Shown here in pieces: positions 36,279 through 42,553 of a DNA stretch of 64,000 bases (position 1 is its first letter; the number at the start of each line of letters is the position of its first letter). Position numbers and translations under genes: made by a program. Source of the stretch: Mycobacterium sp. 852013-50091_SCH5140682 (GTDB lineage: Bacteria; Actinomycetota; Actinomycetes; Mycobacteriales; Mycobacteriaceae); the NCBI RefSeq assembly GCF_001665685.1, contig NZ_LZTB01000065.1, positions 1-64,000 on the forward strand. Reading direction: 5' to 3'. The notes below the pieces were generated by a model. The model was not told the origin of the DNA. It worked only from the letters and a program-made list of their open reading frames with translations, and searched no databases.

Positions 36279-37367
36279 TTAGTCGGGCGCCTCGCCGCCG
36301 CAGGCCAGCGTCGGGTAGTAGGCACTGGTGACCCGGTTGCCACCGCCGTCCCTGGACTGCTGCATGGCCCGGGTCGCCAATGTCACGAGCGTGTCGACGA
36401 CCTCCTCGGCCGGCAGGTCCGCCGCGGTGCGCAGGGGGCTGCATACCGACCCGATGCTCGTGGTCAGCCGCATCTCGGTGGTTTTGATCGATCCCCGGAT
36501 TCGTCCGACCAGCGGCGAGGGATCGTTGGTTTTGAAGACGTCTGCGATGAGGAAGTCGGTATCGCTGACGTGCGCGAGCGGCACCTTGTGCCGAATGGTC
36601 TCATGCAGTGCGCGGCCGACGGCCACCCGCGCGCTCAGCGTGCCGTGCATGCCTTCCATGTGGGTGAGCAGTTCCATGTCGTCGATGGACACCGCCACCA
36701 CGACGAGGTACTGGTCGTCGTGGCGGCTTGCCGCGCCGAACATCGTCGCCGCCGCGATGTCGAAGGCCTCGCGATTGAGCAGCCCGGTCAGTGGCTCGAT
36801 TTCGTTCGGATGCCGCATGGCATCCGGGTCGATGAGGCGCACCGCCATCCGGCACATCAGCGACGTAAACGTCAGGACGAGAGTGACGACGATCGCGCCG
36901 GCCAAGCCCAGCAGCAGGTCGATCATCCCCACGCGCACCGAGAGATACAGAACGACGAGTTCGCCGACCGCCAAAGTCAACGCCCATACCCGCCGACTGT
37001 GCAGGAAAGCTGCGTAGCTGGTGAGCATCGCGTAGATCGACATGCCGAGCAGACCGATCATCGGGCTGGTCAGCAGCAGGCACGTGACGATGATGCCGAG
37101 GGCGCCGACGACGACGATCATCCACGACTCGGTGCGGCTCGGCCATTGCAGCCGCCACCAGCGCCACGCCATCACAATCCCGCCCAGGGTCACCAGGCCC
37201 GCCACGTAGCGCTCCGGGCCGTGCGGCCCCATCGAACTGGCAAGCAGCAGCAGCGGCACGACGCTCAACGCGAGCATCGACGCCGCGTTGAGGCGACGCA
37301 TCCGGGTACGCAACCCGAGAGTCGCCAGGTGTGCGGTGCGTCCGTAGTAATGGTCGTACGGGCTCAT
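36279..37367 (-). CDS. Membrane protein with degenerate GGDEF domain
   Basis: 362 residues. About six hydrophobic segments fill residues 25-190, then a cytosolic domain starts with IEPLTGLLNREAF, the conserved entry motif of diguanylate cyclase domains (DxLTGLxNRR). The GGDEF catalytic signature is replaced by SDTDF in AHVSDTDFLIADVF, so cyclic-di-GMP synthesis is improbable. Might act as a sensor or GTP-binding protein. ATG at 37367 is chosen for the MSPYDHYYG N-terminus; an upstream reading adds a Cys/Gly-rich stretch. No c-di-GMP partner gene nearby. Confidence 0.75.
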   Translation of the reverse strand: MSPYDHYYGRTAHLATLGLRTRMRRLNAASMLALSVVPLLLLASSMGPHGPERYVAGLVTLGGIVMAWRWWRLQWPSRTESWMIVVVGALGIIVTCLLLTSPMIGLLGMSIYAMLTSYAAFLHSRRVWALTLAVGELVVLYLSVRVGMIDLLLGLAGAIVVTLVLTFTSLMCRMAVRLIDPDAMRHPNEIEPLTGLLNREAFDIAAATMFGAASRHDDQYLVVVAVSIDDMELLTHMEGMHGTLSARVAVGRALHETIRHKVPLAHVSDTDFLIADVFKTNDPSPLVGRIRGSIKTTEMRLTTSIGSVCSPLRTAADLPAEEVVDTLVTLATRAMQQSRDGGGNRVTSAYYPTLACGGEAPD

Positions 37368-37481
37368 GTCGCAACCACCACACCGATGGTTGCCACGGAT
37401 GGTCGTCGCCCTTGGCGGCTCAAGACATACGCCACCGCCGCATTCTCCCACCCTCGCCCGGCAAGGGCACGCGCCACGGCG

Positions 37482-38513
37482 TTATCTGGCCGACGGCTGG
37501 TTCTGGGTGATGCAGTGGACGCCGCCGCCACGCTCGAACAACGGCCTGGCGTCCACCGTCACGATGCTCCGGCCCGGGTACTGCTCGCTGAGGATCGCCA
37601 CCGCGGTTTCGTCGACGGTGTCGCCGAAACTGCACGCGATCACCCCACCGTTGACCACCAGGTGGTTGATGTAGCTGTAGTCGACGAAACCTTCGGCATC
37701 GGTCAGCGTCGCGGGGGCGGGCATTTCGGTGATCTCCCAGGATCTGCCCGCGGCGTCGTGGCTGCGTTCCAAGACCGCGCGGACCTCCTTGCTGACGAGG
37801 TAGTCCGGGTGATTGGGATCCTGCTGCGTGTGCAGCAGCAGTCGGCCCGGTGCCGTGATCGCCGCGACGATGTCGACGTGGCCGCGGGTGCCGTAGCGCT
37901 CGGAGTCGCGGGTCAGCCCCCGGGGAAGCCAGATCGCGTGGGTCGCCCCGATGGTGCGGGCCAGTTCGGCCTCGACGTCGGCGCGGGTCAAGCCCGGGTT
38001 GCGCCCAGGGTCGAGTTGCACGGTCTCGGTGACCAGCACCGTGCCCTCGCCGTCGACCTGGATGCCGCCGCCCTCATTGACCAGCGGCGAGCTGATGACA
38101 GGGACGCCGGCCAGCCCCGCCACCGTGGCACCGATCTTCTCGTCGCGGTCCCATTGCGCCCAGTCCTGGGCGCCCCAACCGTTGAACACCCAGTCCACGG
38201 CAGCGACCGAGCCGTCCGCGCGGTGCACGAATGTGGGGCCGATATCGCGCATCCAGGCGTCGTTGAGTGGGGCTTCGACGATGTCGATGTCTGCCGACAG
38301 GTACTTCTGGGCCGCGGTTAGTTCGCCCGGGTCGACGACTACGGTGACCGGTTCGAACCCGGCGACGGCATGCGCGACCGCCGCCCAGGCGGATCGGGCC
38401 TCATGGTGTTCGGCTTCGGTGTCCCCCAGCGAGTAGCCCTCGCTGGGGAACGCCATCCAGACCCGGTCCTGCGCGGCCGTCTCGGCCGGCATGAGTGTGG
38501 GTGTATCGGTCAC
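37482..38513 (-). CDS. aguA: Agmatine deiminase (peptidyl-arginine deiminase family)
   Basis: 343 residues. Converts agmatine to N-carbamoylputrescine and ammonia. Seen: NDAWMRDIGPTFV, NEGGGIQVDGEGTVLVTE, GHVDI with the catalytic His, and the C-terminal catalytic Cys in GGGVHCITQNQP. These are the hallmark positions of the family. The amidase upstream (49-base gap, same strand) may act on the carbamoyl product, though amidases of this class are broad. Confidence 0.88.
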   Translation of the reverse strand: MTDTPTLMPAETAAQDRVWMAFPSEGYSLGDTEAEHHEARSAWAAVAHAVAGFEPVTVVVDPGELTAAQKYLSADIDIVEAPLNDAWMRDIGPTFVHRADGSVAAVDWVFNGWGAQDWAQWDRDEKIGATVAGLAGVPVISSPLVNEGGGIQVDGEGTVLVTETVQLDPGRNPGLTRADVEAELARTIGATHAIWLPRGLTRDSERYGTRGHVDIVAAITAPGRLLLHTQQDPNHPDYLVSKEVRAVLERSHDAAGRSWEITEMPAPATLTDAEGFVDYSYINHLVVNGGVIACSFGDTVDETAVAILSEQYPGRSIVTVDARPLFERGGGVHCITQNQPSAR

Positions 38514-38562
38514 TGGTCCTCCTCGGCTGTCGTCGACAGCGTCTGCAAATGTGGTCTGTGAA

Positions 38563-40284
38563 CTACGGAAGGGGCGGGGTTCGCGGTGGCACGGTACGCC
38601 GGTTCCCGGTCGCTTCGAACGCTGCGGCCAGCGACAGCAGCGCGGTGTCGTCGTAGGCGCGGCCCGCGAACGTCAGACCGACCGGCATGCCGATGTCGGC
38701 CATGGTGCCCATCGGGACGGTCACCGTCGGGATGCCCAGGTGTCGCGGCACCAGATTGCCGTTGGCCACCCACACGCCGTTGCGCCAGCCGAGGTCGGCC
38801 GAGGCTTCATTGACGTCCATGTCGGCGGGACCGACGTCGGCGACGGTCGGGAAGATCACCGCGTCCAGGCCGAGCCCGGACATCCACTCCTCGAGGTCGA
38901 TCCGGCGGGTTTCCTCCAGCCCCCGCAGGCCTTCCTCCAGGTGCGGGATCTTGGTGAAGTCCTCGATCGGATGCTCGCGGATGAAGTCGGGATAGGTGGT
39001 GATGTCGTCGCCGAATCCCTCGGCGCGATCTGGCAGCGCACCCTCGGGATGAACCCAGATGAGTGCGCCGTCGACGTCGGCGAGCCGATTGAGCTTCGGG
39101 TCGTCGTTGGCCCGCAGGAAGTCGTCCCAGGACCACGCCGACAGGTCCAGGATCTCGCGGTCCAGGAACTCCTTGCTGATCAGGCCCCGGGTACGCACAG
39201 TCGGGGCCCCGGGCCGGTCCCCCTCGTAGTTGGAGACCACGGGGAAGTCGACCAGCACGACCTCGGCTCCGGCGGCCTCCAGGTCGGCCTTGGCCGCGTT
39301 GAACAGGTCGATGACCGACTGGCGGGTCTCGATCTTCTGTCCGGTGGCGCCGCCGATACCCGGCTGCTCGCTGGTGCCGGCCTCGGGGTCGGCATTGACA
39401 TACATTCGGGGAACGCCGAACTTCTTGCCCGACAGCGCTTTTCGGGCTGCTTCAGCGCCCTGTGGCGCCAATGCCGGGTAGGAGTCGGGCCGCACGTCCG
39501 ACGCCTTGGGAATCTCTACCCACGACTGCGCCCGCCAGAAGTCTCCACGGGTGTCGGGGTCGTCGGCGACGATGATGTCGAGCACCTCGAACATGTCGGC
39601 CATGGTCCGGGTGTGGGGTACGACGACGTCCATGGTGGGCACCAGCGGCCAGTTGCCCCGCACCGAGATCACCCCACGCGACGGGGTGTAGGCGCACAAG
39701 GCGTTGTTCGTCGCGGGGGCGCGTCCGCTCGACCAGGTCTCCTCGCCCAGGCCGAACGCGGCGAAGCTCGCGGCGGTGGCCGTTCCCGAGCCGTTGGACG
39801 AGCCTGAACCGAAGGCCGAGGTGAGGTAGTCACCGTTGTAGGGACTTTCCGCACGTCCGTAGACACCGCGCTGCATACCGCCGTTGGCCATCGGCGGCAT
39901 GTTGGTCAGCCCGATCAGCACCGCCCCGGCCGCACGCAACCGCTCGATGGTGAACGCGTCGCGCTGCGCCACCAGATGTTCGAACGCATGGGCGCCCGCC
40001 GCCGCGGTGAGCCCTTTCGCCAGGTAGCTGTCCTTCGCTGTGTACGGGATACCGTCGAGTGGCCCGAGTGTCTGTCCGCCGGCGCGCCGCTGATCGGAGG
40101 CTTTGGCGTTGGCCAAGGCATCGGGGTTCATCACCACGAGAGCGTTCAGCCGGGGGCCGTTGCGGTCGTAGGCGTCGATGCGCTCGAGGTATCGCTGCAC
40201 AAGCTCTTCGCTGGTCACCGATCCGTCTTCGAGCGCGCGCCGAAGCCGCGCAATGTCGGCCTCCACAACATCAAAGCGCGTCAC
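38563..40284 (-). CDS. Amidase (amidase signature family)
   Basis: 573 residues with the GTG start used here. The Ser-cisSer-Lys triad can be placed: Lys in PYTAKDSYL, Ser residues in FGSGSSNGSGTATAASFAAFGLG. Hydrolyses amides to acids. Start is uncertain: GTG 40284 has GGAAGG 12 bases upstream, whereas ATG 40296 lies directly against that site; a GTG at 40335 is also in frame. C-terminal half is longer than minimal amidases and contains VIFPTVADVGPAD. Likely co-transcribed with agmatine deiminase, so possibly a nitrogen-salvage pair. Confidence 0.85.
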   Translation of the reverse strand: MTRFDVVEADIARLRRALEDGSVTSEELVQRYLERIDAYDRNGPRLNALVVMNPDALANAKASDQRRAGGQTLGPLDGIPYTAKDSYLAKGLTAAAGAHAFEHLVAQRDAFTIERLRAAGAVLIGLTNMPPMANGGMQRGVYGRAESPYNGDYLTSAFGSGSSNGSGTATAASFAAFGLGEETWSSGRAPATNNALCAYTPSRGVISVRGNWPLVPTMDVVVPHTRTMADMFEVLDIIVADDPDTRGDFWRAQSWVEIPKASDVRPDSYPALAPQGAEAARKALSGKKFGVPRMYVNADPEAGTSEQPGIGGATGQKIETRQSVIDLFNAAKADLEAAGAEVVLVDFPVVSNYEGDRPGAPTVRTRGLISKEFLDREILDLSAWSWDDFLRANDDPKLNRLADVDGALIWVHPEGALPDRAEGFGDDITTYPDFIREHPIEDFTKIPHLEEGLRGLEETRRIDLEEWMSGLGLDAVIFPTVADVGPADMDVNEASADLGWRNGVWVANGNLVPRHLGIPTVTVPMGTMADIGMPVGLTFAGRAYDDTALLSLAAAFEATGNRRTVPPRTPPLP

Positions 40285-40660
40285 TGGGGAAACCATCCTT
40301 CCAGGGTCCGTCGATCCGGCATCAGCGCTGACCACGTGCCGGGTGTCGGCTAGACACTAATTGGTGGCGCAGCTGTGCGAAGGCATTTGCCGCGACGTTC
40401 CGGTCACCGGACACCTGTCTTGCAAAGACCGTAACGTGCTGCTCAGTGGGCGTATGAGCGCTGGAGTGGATGCAGCGTAGCCGCGGCCGCGCGATCGGTT
40501 CACCCACCGCTATGCCGGTGCGCGCAAGGAATGCTCTCAGCCTCCTGAAAACTCTTGCGGTGGGGCATATTCCGATCCGAGTCGGGCTAATGGTGTTGAC
40601 AGTTCTCACATTCCGTCTACACCTCGGCACCCGGAGCCGGCGGCAAACAAATCCCAGTCG

Positions 40661-40680
40661 ATATCAGATCATTCTGATAT
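40661..40680. promoter_or_regulatory. Perfect AT-rich dyad
   Basis: ATATCAGA-TCAT-TCTGATAT: two perfect 8-base arms around a 4-base spacer, about 250 bases upstream of the repeat-protein gene. Shape fits a dimeric regulator site. Confidence 0.5.
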
Positions 40681-40863
40681 TTACCTGTGTATCAATAGCT
40701 TTCATCGAACATCCCGGTCGTGTCCGATCGATTCCCGTGCCTCCCAACGGCTGAACACCTGTCAAGCCAGGATGTCCATGCAGGCCAAACCCAATTATCA
40801 GAATTTTTTCGCCGGGATGTAACGGTCGCGGCGTGGCTACCGATATGAATTGTGTCGATGGTG

Positions 40864-40881
40864 GACACCTGTGTTGGTGTC
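40864..40881. promoter_or_regulatory. Dyad just upstream of the repeat protein gene
   Basis: GACACC-TGTGTT-GGTGTC, 6-base perfect arms, 48 bases before the ATG at 40930. Operator or mRNA leader hairpin; cannot tell which. Confidence 0.4.
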
Positions 40882-40929
40882 GAGCCCGCGACAACACCCG
40901 AATAATCCATGATTGGAGTGGTTATCCGC

Positions 40930-41601
40930 ATGAGCAAGACTAGGCGTAACGGAGTTGCATTTGGCCTCGGCATGGGCGCTAGCGCGCTGCTTGCCGCCGG
41001 ACTGATTCCGCTTGCGACCGCTGGCGCTGCCTGGGCCGATAACGGTGTGTCGGGTGGCGCCGACGGCGGCGTCAGCACGCCCGTCGGCGGCGGCAACGTC
41101 GAAGGCGGATCCAGCCTCCAGCTGCCGAACCCGTTCCACCCCTTCGCTCCCGCCGGAGTTTCCGGTGACACCAACGCGGGCGGCGGCGTGAACACCCCGA
41201 TCGGCGGCGGCAACGTCGAAGGCGGAACCGGCGTCAACCTGCCCAACCCGCTGAACCCGTTCGCCCCTGCAGGCGTCTCGGGTGACACCAACGCCGGCGG
41301 CGGCGTGAACACCCCGATCGGCGGCGGCAACGTCGAAGGCGGAACCGGCGTCAACCTGCCCAACCCGTTCCACCCCTTCGCCCCCGCGGGCGTCTCCGGT
41401 GACACCAACGCCGGCGGCGGCGTCAACACCCCGATCGGCGGCGGCAACGTCGAAGGCGGAACCGGCGTCAACCTGCCCAACCCGTTCAACCCCTTCGCCC
41501 CCGCGGGCGTCTCCGGCAACACCGGAGTCGAAGGTGGCGTGGACACGCCGGTGGGCGACGCCGGTGTCGACGGCGGCGTGAACGCGGGCATCGGCCGCTA
41601 A
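40930..41601 (+). CDS. Secreted Gly/Asn/Pro-rich tandem-repeat protein
   Basis: 223 residues. A Sec signal peptide is clear: basic MSKTRRN, hydrophobic core, likely cleavage after GAAWA (residue 36). The mature protein is almost entirely a tandem repeat: a 37-residue first unit (40-76), three 39-residue units (77-115, 116-154, 155-193) and a 30-residue partial unit. Each unit runs VSGDTNAGGGVNTP, IGGGNVEGGTGVNL, PNPFHPFAPAG. No cysteines or membrane anchor, so it is probably released or wall-associated. ATG at 40930 is preferred over 40909, which has no ribosome site. Function not recognised; an exported structural or surface protein is a guess. Confidence 0.8.
   Translation: MSKTRRNGVAFGLGMGASALLAAGLIPLATAGAAWADNGVSGGADGGVSTPVGGGNVEGGSSLQLPNPFHPFAPAGVSGDTNAGGGVNTPIGGGNVEGGTGVNLPNPLNPFAPAGVSGDTNAGGGVNTPIGGGNVEGGTGVNLPNPFHPFAPAGVSGDTNAGGGVNTPIGGGNVEGGTGVNLPNPFNPFAPAGVSGNTGVEGGVDTPVGDAGVDGGVNAGIGR
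41158..41508 (+). repeat. Three in-frame 117-base tandem repeats
   Basis: Units 41158-41274, 41275-41391 and 41392-41508 within the secreted protein gene. The second and third differ at only a few bases (for example FHPF versus FNPF codons). Such near-identity favours slippage or unequal recombination, so copy number may vary among strains. Confidence 0.9.
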
Positions 41602-41616
41602 CGCACGCACTGAGCC

Positions 41617-41651
41617 AAAAGGCCAGGGACCCTTCGGGTTTCTGGCCTTTT
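41617..41651 (+). terminator. Intrinsic terminator after the repeat protein
   Basis: AAAAGGCCAG (41617-41626) pairs with CTGGCCTTTT (41642-41651), with an inner ACCC/GGGT stem in the loop. It ends in four Ts, 16 bases after the stop codon. Separates the repeat protein from the M-box transcript. Confidence 0.88.
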
Positions 41652-41783
41652 GCGTATCCCTTTTGCGTATCAAGGAGCCTTTCGTGCGTGGGCTCACGCG
41701 GTGGCAGCGAAAGATGTTATTCGGCGGCGCTATTCGCGATCGAGGACCGCCGCGCGCGGGCCGCACGAAACCAGCGAGTCGAG

Positions 41784-41813
41784 TTGACGCGGGCGTTCGT
41801 GAGGGTGTACACC
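41784..41813 (+). promoter_or_regulatory. Candidate sigma-A promoter of the M-box transcript
   Basis: TTGACG (41784-41789) and TACACC (41808-41813) with an 18-base spacer. Transcription would start near 41820, just before the first paired base of the riboswitch, as expected for a leader RNA. Confidence 0.4.
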
Positions 41814-41823
41814 TGTAACGCAA

Positions 41824-41990
41824 GCACCTCGTTAGGCGAGGCGTCTGCATGGACAAAGGCCACTGACCCCGAACGTCGAGAGACGCCCCCGGTCAGGACA
41901 GCTCTTCCCGGCTTAAGGGTTGAGCCCAAGTGGCTTTCGGATCCCGGTCCGAATACGCCGTGCAGTGCCGAAGCTGTGACGAGAGGGGTG
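41824..41990 (+). ncRNA. M-box (ykoK leader) magnesium riboswitch
   Basis: Conserved M-box blocks appear in the right order: GTTAGGCGAGGCGTCTGCAT (41831-41850), CGTCGAGAGACGCC (41874-41887), GGTCAGGACAG (41891-41901) and, near the end, CGTGCAGTGCCGAAGCTGTG (41959-41978). The closing helix P1 is CTCGT (41828-41832) with ACGAG (41979-41983). M-box RNAs sense Mg2+ and shut off Mg2+ transporter genes. Here the RNA precedes a 61-aa protein gene (42251) and an NRAMP-like transporter gene (42554). The expression platform is not clear: no U-run terminator follows, but the P1 strand CACCTC (41825-41830) could also pair with GAGGTG (42064-42069). Confidence 0.9.
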
Positions 41991-42250
41991 CATCCGGCCG
42001 CTCGGCGGTCCGATCCACTCCTGTGTGCCCGACACCGGCGCCCGCGCGCGCCACGGCCCTGAGGAGGTGAGGACGATTAGTAGTGGGGAAAGTCCCTATC
42101 CCAGTCCTATTCCGTTCCATCCGGCCAGGGCACGCGCAATTCACAGCTGACCGACGGCGCCCGACAACCCGCTTTTGCGGGTAGATCTGAGCTGCGCCAA
42201 AGCAATTGATGCTCGTGCACCGCTGGATGCTGCCCATGAGGAGAAGGCCG
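41991..42250 (+). promoter_or_regulatory. Leader between the M-box and the small protein gene
   Basis: About 260 bases without a clear gene. A strong ribosome-site-like GAGGAGG (42061-42067) is followed by no ATG; possible short leader peptides begin at ATT 42076 or GTG 42083. A hairpin ACCCGC-TTTT-GCGGGT lies at 42167-42182. GAGGAG (42238-42243), 7 bases before ATG 42251, serves the small protein. Such leaders suit translation-coupled or Rho-dependent riboswitch output; this is inference. Confidence 0.45.
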
Positions 42251-42436
42251 ATGTCCTTCGTAGCAATCCACAACACATTTCGTTTCACCCGCCGGCCTCA
42301 TTCGCCGACCGGCGCTATCGGCCGGCTGTGGGCCCGCCGAAATCTCACCGCACAAGAACGCGCCAACCTGCATGCGCTGACCACCACTCCTCTTGCGGTC
42401 ATCACGGCCTCATTGGGCGGCCACCCGAACGCATGA
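42251..42436 (+). CDS. Small protein under M-box control
   Basis: 61 residues, basic, starting MSFVAIHNTFRFTRRPHSP, no signal peptide or membrane span. Supported by an excellent Shine-Dalgarno (GAGGAG, 7-base spacing) and by position between the M-box and the transporter. In M. tuberculosis I recall that one M-box precedes the short hypothetical gene Rv1535; this may be a counterpart, but I could not compare them. Possibly a Mg2+-stress small protein or a regulator of the transporter. Confidence 0.6.
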   Translation: MSFVAIHNTFRFTRRPHSPTGAIGRLWARRNLTAQERANLHALTTTPLAVITASLGGHPNA

Positions 42437-42553
42437 ACCGGCTACTCGGTAGCGGTGCAACGGTTTTCCCGCTGCACCGCCGCCGAGCCATGCCCAGCTT
42501 CACATCGCCCGCTCGGGCTCCCCCATCCACTCTCGACCTGAAAGTGACTACCG

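Larger units (their letters stand above)
40297..40929. other. Long intergenic region upstream of the repeat protein
   Basis: About 630 bases with locally higher AT content and no supported gene; short readings on both strands lack a ribosome site and homology. It holds two clean inverted repeats (40661-40680 and 40864-40881) and a possible promoter TTGACA (40596-40601) with TACACC 16 bases on. Likely a regulatory leader for the secreted repeat protein at 40930. Confidence 0.45.

Noticed and set aside
36120-38321. A 733-residue open frame on the plus strand
   Set aside because: Antisense to the GGDEF-like and agmatine deiminase genes, which have clear family motifs; composition (Arg/His/Gln-rich) is typical of a shadow frame in high-GC DNA.
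40470-40754. 94-residue frame in the long intergenic region
   Set aside because: No ribosome site or recognisable motif; the region is better explained as regulatory.
41158-41508. CRISPR-like regular repeats
   Set aside because: The repeats are 117 bases, contiguous, in frame and coding; there are no spacers or cas genes.
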